The notes below the pieces were generated by a model, which worked only from the letters and a program-made list of their open reading frames with translations, was not told the origin of the DNA and did not search any database. Shown here in pieces: positions 7,833 through 15,763 of a DNA stretch of 30,638 nucleotides (position 1 is the stretch's first letter; every line of letters begins with the position of its first letter). The stretch is taken from NCBI GenBank assembly GCA_964516295.1, contig CAZEYT010000034.1, positions 1 to 30,638 on the forward strand, read 5' to 3'. This DNA is from CAZEYT01 sp964516295 (GTDB lineage: Bacteria; Verrucomicrobiota; Verrucomicrobiia; Chthoniobacterales; Terrimicrobiaceae). A program made the position numbers and the translations under genes.

Positions 7833-9095
7833 ATGGCCCGGGCAAACAATCTCACAATGTGCTCTTTCTGCGGGAAGAGTCATTCGGAGGTGCGACGTCT
7901 CATCGCCGGACCCGGTGTCTATATTTGCGACAGCTGCATCACGGTCTGCAAAGGCATCCTCGACAAGGAAGTCAAAGACGAGGCGCGGAAGGCCAAGACG
8001 AGCATTCGCGTGCCGAAGCCAGCGGAGATCAAAGGCCGGCTGGATCAGCACGTGATCGGGCAGAACCATGCGAAGAAAGTCCTCTCGGTCGCGGTTCACA
8101 ATCATTACAAACGCGTCCTACAGGAAGGTCAGACGGTCGTCGGCGATCCGATGTCCGAAGTCGAGATCGAGAAGAGCAACATCCTCCTCATCGGCCCGAC
8201 CGGCAGCGGGAAGACCCTTCTCGCCCGCACGCTGGCCCGGGTGCTCGATGTGCCGTTTTGCATTGCGGATGCAACCTCGATCACCGAGGCGGGCTATGTG
8301 GGCGAAGACGTCGAGAACATCGTCCTCCGCCTCCTCCAAGCCGCCGACTATGATGTGAAACGCTGCGAGATGGGCATCGTTTACATCGATGAAATCGACA
8401 AGATCGGCCGGAAGACCGAGAATGTGAGCATCACGCGCGATGTGTCCGGCGAAGGCGTGCAACAGGCCCTTTTGAAAATTCTCGAAGGCACGGTCTGCAA
8501 CGTGCCCCCTCAGGGCGGCCGCAAGCATCCGCATCAGGAATACATTCAGGTCAACACCGAGAAGATCCTCTTCATCTGTGGCGGGGCTTTTGTCGGATTG
8601 GAAAAGATCATTCAACGGCGCTTCGGCGGACGGGCCATGGGATTTCACCATCGCGAGCTCGCCAGCGAGGACGAGGTGAAGCGCGAGGCATTTGCGCGGG
8701 TCGAACCCGAGGACCTGCTGGGCTTCGGGCTCATCCCGGAATTTATCGGACGGCTCCCGGTCGTGGCCACGCTCGACGAGCTCACGGAGGATCAGTTGGT
8801 CACCATTCTCACCGAGCCGAAAAACGCGATGGTGAAGCAATACCAGAAACTCCTCGGCATGGAGGGAGCGAACCTGAACATGACCAAGGATGCACTCCGG
8901 GCGCTTGCCGCGGAGGCCGTCCGGAAGGGCACCGGTGCCCGGGCGTTGCGTGCGATGCTCGAGCGGATCATGCTCGACATCATGTTCGACGCCCCCGGGC
9001 GCGATGATATCGCCGAGATCACGATCAACCGTGCCGTCGTGGAGGGCAAACGCGCTCCGCTGATCCGAAAAAAGCAGGACAAAGACGCCGCCTGA
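7833..9095 (+). CDS. clpX: Clp protease ATP-binding unfoldase ClpX
   Basis: This 420-residue AAA+ unfoldase partners with the adjacent ClpP. The N-terminal zinc-binding domain has Cys10, Cys13, Cys32 and Cys35. Walker A GPTGSGKT is at 121-128 and Walker B ends in Asp186-Glu187. The pore-1 loop GYVG is near 154-157 and the RKH loop near 230-232. The sensor-2 segment is GTGARALR near 366-373. The ClpP-docking loop reads RAMGFHH near 267-273, where E. coli has an IGF tripeptide, so the tripeptide here is MGF. All catalytic elements are intact. It starts at ATG 7833, 9 bp after clpP, without a Shine-Dalgarno sequence. Confidence 0.97.
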   Translation: MARANNLTMCSFCGKSHSEVRRLIAGPGVYICDSCITVCKGILDKEVKDEARKAKTSIRVPKPAEIKGRLDQHVIGQNHAKKVLSVAVHNHYKRVLQEGQTVVGDPMSEVEIEKSNILLIGPTGSGKTLLARTLARVLDVPFCIADATSITEAGYVGEDVENIVLRLLQAADYDVKRCEMGIVYIDEIDKIGRKTENVSITRDVSGEGVQQALLKILEGTVCNVPPQGGRKHPHQEYIQVNTEKILFICGGAFVGLEKIIQRRFGGRAMGFHHRELASEDEVKREAFARVEPEDLLGFGLIPEFIGRLPVVATLDELTEDQLVTILTEPKNAMVKQYQKLLGMEGANLNMTKDALRALAAEAVRKGTGARALRAMLERIMLDIMFDAPGRDDIAEITINRAVVEGKRAPLIRKKQDKDAA

Positions 9096-9133
9096 GCGTC
9101 GCTCCCGATGCCCGGGTTTTCCGCGTTCCGCTC

Positions 9134-10147
9134 ATGAGCAGCCCGCGCCTGCTTGCGTTGGAGACGTCGTGCGACGAGACGGCGGCTGCGATTTTGGAGG
9201 GGTTTGGAACCGTGCTTGCGCACGAGATTTTCAGCCAGGCGTCGATCCATGCGGCCTATGGCGGCGTGGTTCCGGAGATTGCCTCACGGAATCATTTGGA
9301 CTCGCTGCCGTTCATCGTCGATCAAGCGCTGGCGGCTGCCGGGTTGGAGCCCGGGGAGTTGGATGCAATCGCTGCAACCACCGGCCCCGGGCTGGCTTCG
9401 GCCCTGATTGTCGGAGCCTCGGCGGCGAAGGGAATCGCCATCGGAACCGGACGGCCTTTTCTTGCTGTGAACCATATCGAAGGTCATTTGCTTTCGCCGT
9501 ATTTCGGGGAGGCGGAAATTCCACCGCACGTCGCGCTGGTGGTCAGTGGCGGTCACACACTCCTCTTCGATGTCGAGGGATTCGGTCATTATCGCCTGCT
9601 CGGCCGCACGCTCGATGATGCCGCCGGCGAGGCCTTCGACAAAGTCGCGAAGTTGCTGGGATTGGGCTATCCGGGCGGTGTCGAAATCGACCGTCACGCG
9701 CACCGCGGGAACCCGAAGCGGCATGACTTTCCGCGCGGGATGCGCACGTCGGGCGATCTGGATTTCAGCTTCAGCGGATTGAAGACGGCGATTCGGATCT
9801 TTTTGGATCGCGAAGGGCGCCCCGAGGACCCGGCGGATGTTTGCGCGTCGTTCCAACAAGCCGTGGTGGATGTTTTGGTCGAGAAATCCGCGGCGGCGCT
9901 GCGACGGACCGGGCGGGGGATTTTGACGGTGAGCGGGGGCGTGAGTGCAAACGGGGCGCTTCGGGCGGCGATGGAGGCGCGGGCGGCGCGGGACGGGTTT
10001 TCGGTGCGGTTTGCAAGCGCGGAACTCCGCACCGACAATGCCCTGATGATTGCCTATGCGGCGGCGCACCATTTCGCCGCCGGGACGACTACGCCGCTCG
10101 ATGTGGACATTTTTCCCAATTTCGACCCGGGCGCTCTTTGCCGTTGA
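9134..10147 (+). CDS. tsaD: tRNA N6-adenosine threonylcarbamoyltransferase
   Basis: The protein has 337 residues, the usual length. TsaD, with TsaB and TsaE, transfers the threonylcarbamoyl group to A37 of ANN-decoding tRNAs in the cytosol. The diagnostic elements are the ETSCDETAAAI start (10-20), TTGPGLASALIVG (about 82-94), the metal-binding HxxxH as His114 and His118 in NHIEGH, VSGGHT near 137, and SGGVSANGALR near 268. It follows clpX after 38 bp and may be transcribed from the tig promoter. tsaB and tsaE are not in the window. Confidence 0.97.
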   Translation: MSSPRLLALETSCDETAAAILEGFGTVLAHEIFSQASIHAAYGGVVPEIASRNHLDSLPFIVDQALAAAGLEPGELDAIAATTGPGLASALIVGASAAKGIAIGTGRPFLAVNHIEGHLLSPYFGEAEIPPHVALVVSGGHTLLFDVEGFGHYRLLGRTLDDAAGEAFDKVAKLLGLGYPGGVEIDRHAHRGNPKRHDFPRGMRTSGDLDFSFSGLKTAIRIFLDREGRPEDPADVCASFQQAVVDVLVEKSAAALRRTGRGILTVSGGVSANGALRAAMEARAARDGFSVRFASAELRTDNALMIAYAAAHHFAAGTTTPLDVDIFPNFDPGALCR

Positions 10148-10149
10148 AA

Positions 10150-10165
10150 TCCCGCCTCGGCGGGA
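10150..10165 (+). other. Short hairpin between tsaD and the thioredoxin-like gene
   Basis: A perfect 6-bp stem (tcccgc/gcggga) with a ctcg loop lies 2 bp after the tsaD stop. It is not followed by a T-run, so it is not a standard intrinsic terminator. It could be an mRNA end-processing structure or weak pause between the two genes. Confidence 0.35.
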
Positions 10166-10180
10166 GCAACGTGACTTTGT

Positions 10181-10621
10181 ATGAAAACCCTCCTCCTTGT
10201 CGTCGCAACATCCCTCCTCGTCGGCCTTTCCCAACTCGCCGCAGCCGACGGCTGGGGAACGAACTACGCCGCTGCCCTCGAACAGGCCGCGAAGGAAAAC
10301 AAAATGGTCCTCCTCGACTTCACCGGTTCCGACTGGTGCGGCTGGTGCATCAAGCTGGACAAAGACACGTTCTCGAAGAGCGAGTTCAAAAACTTTGCGA
10401 AAGACAACCTCGTCCTCGTCGAACTGGATTTCCCGAACAACAAACCACAGACCGATGCCGTGAAGAAGCAGAACGAGGATTTACAGGCCAAGTTCAACGT
10501 CGAAGGCTTCCCGACGCTCGTGCTCTTGAACAGCCAGGGCAAGGAAGTGGCGAGGAACGTCGGGTATCTCCGCGGCGGACCGGAAGGCCTGATCAAGTGG
10601 GTCGAGGGTGCGAAGAAGTAA
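10181..10621 (+). CDS. Secreted thioredoxin-fold protein with CGWC active site
   Basis: This 146-residue protein has a signal peptide of about 22 residues (MKTLLLVVATSLLVGLSQLAAA). The thioredoxin fold follows: WCGWC places redox cysteines at 53 and 56, and the cis-proline is Pro111 in GFPTLVLL. The DFTGSDWCGWC context is typical of periplasmic thioredoxin-like proteins related to the DsbD C-terminal domain. It probably reduces or isomerises disulfides in the periplasm. No dedicated partner, such as a DsbD-like membrane reductase, is adjacent. It ends 4 bp before the convergent AsnC-like gene, with no terminator visible between them. Confidence 0.88.
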   Translation: MKTLLLVVATSLLVGLSQLAAADGWGTNYAAALEQAAKENKMVLLDFTGSDWCGWCIKLDKDTFSKSEFKNFAKDNLVLVELDFPNNKPQTDAVKKQNEDLQAKFNVEGFPTLVLLNSQGKEVARNVGYLRGGPEGLIKWVEGAKK

Positions 10622-10625
10622 GCAT

Positions 10626-11729
10626 TCAGGCCCCGCTGCCGTGCTTCCGGTGCCACTCGCGGTAGAGGAACGGTGAGATCTCGGACGGCTTGATCTCACT
10701 GCGTCCTCCCCAGAAAACGTTTGTGTATGTGACGGGGATGCCTGTCGCTTCGAGGTGTTGGTCGATGGCGGCTTTGTGGGCGAGAATGCGCTCTTTGTCC
10801 CCGCCGTGGGCGACGGCCATGATGTTCACATTGTTGAACTCCGGCCCGGCTTCCCGCCAGTAGCAGTGGGTGAGGATCTCGTGCCGACCGACTTCGGACC
10901 CGGCCTCGACCTCGCGTCCTTTGGGCACGGCCCAGTGGAAAAGCGCATTGAAGCGAGTGACGCGGACACCGGTCTGCGAGGGCTTGACGTGCTCGAGAAA
11001 CGTCGAGAAGCGGCCGAGGAGCTTGCGTTCCTGGAGGGACTCGGCGACGCGGAAAAATTCGTCCAGCGAGACCCCGGCTTCGACTGCCCGGGAATCCCAG
11101 GCCGGTTCGCGGATTTCGTCGGGTTCAAATTCGCGTTTGAGAGCCATCAGGATGCGCCACTCATTCTCCTCCAAGTGCGCCGTGCCGACTTGGATCATTC
11201 GAGCGGGGCCTTCGCAGCGGTCGCCGGGTTCGATGGACTTGCGGCGCACGTGGCCGACACCGAGGGCGAAAATTCCATTGGCCGGCATGAGCCGGTAGGC
11301 CTCGGCCCCGGTAAGACGGAGGAGCAACTGGCAATGCTCATCCAGCGACTGACCGGCCGGAACTTTCAGGGTGGTCCACAAACGGTAAGCTTCGCCGGGG
11401 ATTTTTGCATCGGTTGAACGGATCACGACATGTCCGGAGAACGGATCTTCGCGGAACATGAAATCGAAAGCGGCGTCGAGTTTGTCCGGCGGAACCTTCC
11501 AGGCGACGAGGGCGCCGGTGGCGAGATTGGTGGCGAGCAGGGTCTGGCGAACCCGACGAATCGTTCCTGCCTCAAGCATCGCCCGAATGCGGGCGAGCAC
11601 CGTCTCGAGATCGACCCCGCTTTTTTTCGAAATCTCCACGAAGGGCTCGCGGGAAAACCCCGGAATTTTGTCTTCGGAAACGGCGAGGACGCGGGCGTTG
11701 ACGGGATCGGTGTGTTCGGTCGGAGTCAT
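10626..11729 (-). CDS. Tandem AsnC-like protein resembling fused siroheme decarboxylase AhbA-AhbB
   Basis: This 367-residue protein is made of two Lrp/AsnC-type halves. The first half has an HTH-like segment (about 30-62), then GALVAWKVP, and a degenerate SHNY-like region near 98-125 (SGHVVIRS...YRLWTTLKVP). The second half has another HTH-like segment (about 187-243), then FNALFHWAVP and a clear His-Cys-Tyr at 288-290. Siroheme decarboxylases AhbA and AhbB, and NirDLGH in heme d1 synthesis, have this layout and a substrate-binding histidine in the (S)HNY/HCY loop. A decarboxylase or tetrapyrrole-binding role is therefore more likely than simple transcription regulation, but no other tetrapyrrole gene is near. 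The start is set at ATG 11729 (MTPTEHTDPV); the longer in-frame start is antisense to the next gene. Confidence 0.7.
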   Translation of the reverse strand: MTPTEHTDPVNARVLAVSEDKIPGFSREPFVEISKKSGVDLETVLARIRAMLEAGTIRRVRQTLLATNLATGALVAWKVPPDKLDAAFDFMFREDPFSGHVVIRSTDAKIPGEAYRLWTTLKVPAGQSLDEHCQLLLRLTGAEAYRLMPANGIFALGVGHVRRKSIEPGDRCEGPARMIQVGTAHLEENEWRILMALKREFEPDEIREPAWDSRAVEAGVSLDEFFRVAESLQERKLLGRFSTFLEHVKPSQTGVRVTRFNALFHWAVPKGREVEAGSEVGRHEILTHCYWREAGPEFNNVNIMAVAHGGDKERILAHKAAIDQHLEATGIPVTYTNVFWGGRSEIKPSEISPFLYREWHRKHGSGA

Positions 11730-11829
11730 CGGAAGCCTGCCACGTTGCCGAAGGCGGCGATTCAAGTCGAATCGATTTCTTGGAGAATCCGGAATTGACG
11801 CCGCCCGGCTCCCGGGTGTGGATGGTCGG

Positions 11830-12318
11830 ATGGAAGCAAGTGCGGATGACATCCGCTTCATGCGCAGGGCGATCGAACTGGGACGGCAGGGGGCTTTCGT
11901 GGAGGGAGCGGGCGGACCCTTTGGGGCCGTCGTGGTGAAGGACGGCGAGATTATCGGCGAGGGATTCAACAAGGTGATCCTCGGTCGCGATCCCACCCGC
12001 CACGGCGAGATGGAAGCCATTCGTATGGCCTGTCAGAAGCTCGATACGCACATCCTTGAGGGGTGTACGCTTTACACGAGTGCGGAGTGTTGCCCGATGT
12101 GTGCAGCCGCCGCGTGGTGGGCGCGCATCTCACGTATCTTTTACGCCTCAACCATCGCGGATGCGCTCACCTACGGCGGTTTTGATGACTCGGAAATCTA
12201 CGAAGATATCCGTCGGCCGGTCAGCGAACGCAAACTACCGACCTGTCAGATTTGTCACGACGAGGCCCTCGTCGTGTGGCGGGAATTCGAGAAAAGCCCG
12301 CGCCGCGTCCACTATTGA
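11830..12318 (+). CDS. Guanine deaminase-like nucleobase deaminase
   Basis: This 162-residue cytidine-deaminase-fold enzyme has zinc ligands predicted as His58 (in HGEME, where most relatives have HAE), Cys88 and Cys91 (ECCPMC), with Glu60 as proton shuttle. The C-terminal half (WWARISRIFYAST, then GFDDSEIYEDIRRP and the REFEKSPRRVHY end) resembles Bacillus subtilis GuaD, which converts guanine to xanthine. A related purine or other nucleobase deaminase cannot be excluded. The ATG at 11830 is favoured because the longer frame would run antisense through the AsnC-like gene. The promoter should lie in the 100 bp between the divergent starts. Confidence 0.78.
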   Translation: MEASADDIRFMRRAIELGRQGAFVEGAGGPFGAVVVKDGEIIGEGFNKVILGRDPTRHGEMEAIRMACQKLDTHILEGCTLYTSAECCPMCAAAAWWARISRIFYASTIADALTYGGFDDSEIYEDIRRPVSERKLPTCQICHDEALVVWREFEKSPRRVHY

Positions 12319-12369
12319 TCCAACCGGAACCACTGGAATCTTCCGGCGGTCTGTGCTTTTTTGCAGGTC

Positions 12370-13050
12370 ATGAAACTCACCTACTTCGGACATTCATGTT
12401 TCCTCGTCGAATCCGCCGCGGGCCGCATCCTTTTTGATCCGTTTATCCGGCCGAATCCTCTGGCGGCCTCGATCGACGTGTCGGCCATCCGTGCCGATGC
12501 GATCCTTGTCTCGCACGGACATGAGGATCATGTCGCCGACGTCGTGGAGTTGGCCCGACAGACGGGTGCGACAGTCGTCTCGAATTGGGAGATCGTCCAG
12601 TGGCTCGCCGGACATGGGTTGGAGAAACTTCATCCCATGAACCACGGCGGCTCGAAGGTCTTCCCTTTTGGCCGGGTGAAAATGACCACGGCCAATCACT
12701 CAAGCACCCTCCCCGGTGGCGTTCCGGCCGGAAATCCCGCGGGCTTCGTGGTCGAGACGCAGGAGGGCTCATTCTACTACGCCGGCGACACGGCTCTGAC
12801 GATGGACATGAAACTCATCGCGGAGGAATTCTCATTGAAGTTCGGGGTTTTCCCGATTGGCGACAATTTCACGATGGGTGCGGCGGATGCCGTGCGGGCG
12901 GCGAAATTTTCCGGAGCGCCGACGGTGGTCGGGGTGCACTATGATACATTTCCGCCGATTGAGATTTCGCGCGATGAGGCGCGGGGGACCTTTGAGGCGG
13001 CGGGCATCCCGCTCCTGCTCCCGGCCATCGGCGAGACCATCGATCTCTGA
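12370..13050 (+). CDS. UPF0173 metal-dependent hydrolase (metallo-beta-lactamase fold)
   Basis: This 226-residue protein matches the YtkL/UPF0173 family length. The N-terminus MKLTYFGHSCFLVES is the family hallmark and fixes the start at ATG 12370 rather than an upstream TTG. The metal-binding motif HGHEDH is at 49-54, followed by MNHGG, YYAGDTALTMDM and the GVHYDTFPPIE segment near the end. Members are related to ribonuclease Z and lactonase folds, but the family substrate is unknown. Only a short gap follows guaD-like, and tatA starts 44 bp later, so these may form one unit. Confidence 0.9.
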   Translation: MKLTYFGHSCFLVESAAGRILFDPFIRPNPLAASIDVSAIRADAILVSHGHEDHVADVVELARQTGATVVSNWEIVQWLAGHGLEKLHPMNHGGSKVFPFGRVKMTTANHSSTLPGGVPAGNPAGFVVETQEGSFYYAGDTALTMDMKLIAEEFSLKFGVFPIGDNFTMGAADAVRAAKFSGAPTVVGVHYDTFPPIEISRDEARGTFEAAGIPLLLPAIGETIDL

Positions 13051-13094
13051 GATTTGTTGGCAAAGCCGCCGCTCGGGACTACTCTCTCTTCATC

Positions 13095-13328
13095 ATGAAC
13101 CTACCTCTCGCTCTCGCCATGCCGGGCTGGCCGGAAATCGTCTTCATCCTGGTCATCGTTCTGCTTCTTTTCGGAGCCAAGAAACTCCCGGAGCTTGCAC
13201 GCGGCTTGGGACAAAGCCTCGGGGAATTCAAGAAGGCGCGGGAGGAATTTGAACGCGAGGTTCACAAGTCGGCGGCTCACCTTGAGGTCAAGGAACCAAC
13301 CGACAAACAGCCGCACAAACCCGCCTGA
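13095..13328 (+). CDS. tatA: Sec-independent protein translocase TatA/E
   Basis: This 77-residue protein has a short periplasmic start, one transmembrane helix (about 12-27, IVFILVIVLLLFG) and the conserved FGAKKLPELARGLGQ hinge and amphipathic helix. A charged tail follows. This is the classic TatA layout; TatA oligomerises to let folded twin-arginine substrates cross the inner membrane. tatB and tatC are not in the window, so tat genes are split in this genome. Confidence 0.93.
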   Translation: MNLPLALAMPGWPEIVFILVIVLLLFGAKKLPELARGLGQSLGEFKKAREEFEREVHKSAAHLEVKEPTDKQPHKPA

Positions 13329-13353
13329 TCCCCGGGCGGAAGATTTTCCAGCT

Positions 13354-14259
13354 CTGAATCGTCTTCCCCCAGTCACGGCGGCGATCCTCTTTTTTTTCGC
13401 AGGCCTGTCCAATCTTCCGGCCCGCGACGTCGAGGTCGCCGTTTACAACGTTCAAAATTACCTCGTCACCGACCGGCGCGTGGAGGGGCGCTACGAGAAA
13501 AGCGCGCCCAAGCCGGAATCGGAGATCCAAGCGCTCATCGACGTGCTCAAACCCATCTCGCCGGATGTGCTGGGCATCATCGAGATGGGCAAGGAAGACA
13601 TGCTGGAGGATTTTCAGAAACGCCTCCGCGCTGTCGGCATGGATTTTCCTCATCGCGAATGGGTAAAGGGGGCCGACGAAGCCCGCCACCTCGCCCTGCT
13701 CAGCAAATACCCCATCATCGCGCGACAGTCCCTCGACGATGTTCCCTTTGATCTGAACGGCGTTCCGACCCGCATTGGGCGGGGAATTCTGGATGTCACG
13801 CTCGAACTCGCGCCGGATTACCCCGTGCGAATGGTCGGGATCCACCTCAAATCGCGCCGGGCGGTCCCGGAATTCGACGAAACGGCGATGCGGGAACGCG
13901 AGGCCTTCCACGTCCGCGCCCACCTCGACCGCATTCTCACCAAGGATCCGGCCGCCAGGGTCCTTCTCTTCGGCGATTTCAACGACACCAAAAACAACCC
14001 GCCGGTCAAACAACTCATCGGCACGGCAAAGTCCCCGACCTTCATGCGGGACCTCTTTCTCACCGACGGCAAGGGGCTTCGTTGGACGCACTTTTGGTCG
14101 GTTGCCGATGTTTACTCGCGGATCGACTTCATTCTTGTGAGCAACGCGCTTTGGCCCGATATCAACATGGAACGGAGCGGAATTTCCGACTCCGAAGTCT
14201 GGTTTCGCGCCAGTGACCACCGCGCGATTTTTGCCACCATCAAAGTCCCGGAAAAATGA
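13354..14259 (+). CDS. Endonuclease/exonuclease/phosphatase-family protein, exported
   Basis: The fold is recognised from EVAVYNVQNYL near the start, the metal-binding Glu in GIIEMGKED, GDFNDTKNNPP, the DFILVSNAL segment and the catalytic-type ASDHRAIFATI at the C-terminus. This is a Mg-dependent phosphoesterase family acting on nucleic acid, phospholipid or inositol phosphates. No ATG, GTG or TTG start fits after the tatA stop. A CTG at 13354 gives a good signal peptide (NRLPPVTAAILFFFAGLSNLPA) with ggcggaag about 10 nt upstream. The only ATG in frame, 13195, lies inside tatA and gives a basic low-complexity N-terminus. The start is therefore uncertain, but the family is not. It is coupled to the next gene by an ATGA overlap. 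Confidence 0.78.
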   Translation: MNRLPPVTAAILFFFAGLSNLPARDVEVAVYNVQNYLVTDRRVEGRYEKSAPKPESEIQALIDVLKPISPDVLGIIEMGKEDMLEDFQKRLRAVGMDFPHREWVKGADEARHLALLSKYPIIARQSLDDVPFDLNGVPTRIGRGILDVTLELAPDYPVRMVGIHLKSRRAVPEFDETAMREREAFHVRAHLDRILTKDPAARVLLFGDFNDTKNNPPVKQLIGTAKSPTFMRDLFLTDGKGLRWTHFWSVADVYSRIDFILVSNALWPDINMERSGISDSEVWFRASDHRAIFATIKVPEK

Positions 14260-15287
14260 AACGCCTCGCTGTCGTTTTTGCCCTTCTTCCCCTCGTCGTC
14301 TGGGCCGGCGTGGACGACGACTGGGCGAGCATTGTGGCCATGGACAGCGGGCCCGCGAAAAAGCCCGCCACGCGCGACGAAGCCCGTGCGTTGGCAGCGA
14401 GGCACTTCGCGGAACATACCGCGCGAATCCAAGCGTTCATCGCGGCCTATCCGGACGACCCCCGTGTTTTCGATGCCCATCTCCGCCTCGCCGCGATCCT
14501 TGCCGCCTCGGGCCAAATGGAAGGCAAGCAAGGTCCGGTCGACGAGGCCATTCGTCTCCTCGCCGATTTGGAGAAAACGCCCGGCGTCCCCTTGGACAAA
14601 CGGGCCGATGCCGGGTTTCGCCGGGTCTCGCTCTACTGGCAAAGCCTTCGCGGACGCGAGACCGAGATGCGCAGCTCACTCATCGATGCCGCCCGTAATT
14701 TCGTCGCACGCTACCCCGGGGATCGTCGCGGTCCCCGGCTGCTCGTGGAAGTCGCCACGATCTGCGACTACGATCCGACCCTCAAACGCACGCTCCTGGA
14801 ACAGGCCCGCGACCTCTCACGCGAAGACGCTCTCAACCACCGTATCGCCGACGACCTCGTCCGACTCAACCTTCTCGACAAATCCCTCGCCCTCACCTTT
14901 CCCACACTTCAGGGCGGCACGTTCGATCTGGCATCTCAAAAGGGGAACGTCGTCCTGCTTGTCTTCTGGTCCGCCGAGTCTCCGCACGCCCTGATGTGGC
15001 TCCCCGGCTTCCTTCGCTCGCTGGATGCCGTCCCCAAAAAGAACCTCCGCATCGCCACGGTCGCCCTCGACACCAATCGACGTGAGGTCACCAAACGCCT
15101 CCGGGAACTTCAGATCGAAGACTGGCCGACGGCTTTCGACGGTCGCGGGTGGGAAAGTCCGCTCGCCCGAGATCTCGGCATCAACGCCGTTCCCACTGTG
15201 TTCGCCTTTGACAAAACCGGAAAACTTCGCGCGCTGAATGCGCGGGAAAATGCCGACCTTTGGGTCCGTCGTCTCCTTCGCGAATAA
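14256..15287 (+). CDS. TlpA-like thioredoxin-fold protein without CXXC, with helical N-terminal domain
   Basis: This 343-residue exported protein has a signal peptide of about 17 residues. A helical, TPR-like region spans about 40-215 (AAYPDDPRVFDAHLRLAAILAASG). A C-terminal redoxin domain starts near 220 (LTFPTLQGGTFDL, the usual TlpA/AhpC entry strand). The active-site position reads FWSAESPHALM, so the two cysteines are Ser242 and Ala245, while the cis-proline Pro313 in AVPTVFAFD is kept. It is therefore probably a non-redox binding protein. It starts inside the stop codon of the EEP gene and ends 4 bp before trmL. A link to EEP-family phosphoesterase function in the envelope is inferred only from the coupling. 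Confidence 0.8.
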   Translation: MKRLAVVFALLPLVVWAGVDDDWASIVAMDSGPAKKPATRDEARALAARHFAEHTARIQAFIAAYPDDPRVFDAHLRLAAILAASGQMEGKQGPVDEAIRLLADLEKTPGVPLDKRADAGFRRVSLYWQSLRGRETEMRSSLIDAARNFVARYPGDRRGPRLLVEVATICDYDPTLKRTLLEQARDLSREDALNHRIADDLVRLNLLDKSLALTFPTLQGGTFDLASQKGNVVLLVFWSAESPHALMWLPGFLRSLDAVPKKNLRIATVALDTNRREVTKRLRELQIEDWPTAFDGRGWESPLARDLGINAVPTVFAFDKTGKLRALNARENADLWVRRLLRE

Positions 15288-15291
15288 CCCC

Positions 15292-15744
15292 ATGCTCCAC
15301 GTCGTCCTCGTCGAACCGGAAATCCCGCCAAACACCGGCAACATCGCGCGCCTCTGCCTCGCCGCCGGGGCCCGCCTCCACCTCGTCAAGCCCCTCGGAT
15401 TCTCCCTCGATGAGAAATCCCTCCGCCGCGCCGGAATGGATTATTGGGACCAATGCGACATCCGGCTCTGGGATTCTTTCGATGAACTCCGCGCGGCCGA
15501 CCCCGTCGCCCGCTACTATTTCCTCTCATCCAAAGTCACGCGCCCATATTGGGACGCGACCTTTGCGGATGGAGATTACCTCGTCTTCGGAAGAGAAACC
15601 CGCGGCCTTCCGTCCTCCTGGCTTACCGTAAATGCCGCCATGTGCCTCACGATTCCCATGCGTCCCGAAGCCCGCAGCCTGAATCTCGCAACCTCCGCCG
15701 GGATTGTGCTTTTCGAAGCCGTTCGCCAATTGGCGAAAGCCTGA
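15292..15744 (+). CDS. trmL: tRNA (cytidine/uridine(34)-2'-O)-methyltransferase TrmL
   Basis: This 150-residue SPOUT-class methyltransferase is the minimal, single-domain size of TrmL. SPOUT motifs are clear: the start HVVLVEPEIPPNTGNIARLC, motif 2 FGRETRGLP at 99-107, and motif 3 SLNLATSAGIVLFEA at 129-143, which form the trefoil knot and SAM site. It 2'-O-methylates the wobble nucleotide of certain tRNA-Leu species in E. coli. The ATG at 15292 matches the family N-terminus; an earlier in-frame ATG at 15238 lies inside the previous gene. Confidence 0.94.
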   Translation: MLHVVLVEPEIPPNTGNIARLCLAAGARLHLVKPLGFSLDEKSLRRAGMDYWDQCDIRLWDSFDELRAADPVARYYFLSSKVTRPYWDATFADGDYLVFGRETRGLPSSWLTVNAAMCLTIPMRPEARSLNLATSAGIVLFEAVRQLAKA

Positions 15745-15763
15745 AAAATCCGCCAAGGCGGAT
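15743..15763 (-). terminator. Intrinsic terminator for the minus-strand gnd/AKR unit
   Basis: On the minus strand an atccgcc...ggcggat stem (15748-15763) is followed directly by TTTTT. It sits right at the pseudogene stop and abuts the trmL stop from the other side, so it could also slow plus-strand transcription, though the plus-strand side lacks a T-run. Confidence 0.6.

Noticed and set aside
11458..11829. N-terminal extension of the guanine deaminase-like protein
   Set aside because: The extra 124 residues are antisense to the AsnC-like gene and low in complexity; the enzyme family begins near residue 1 of the 11830 start.
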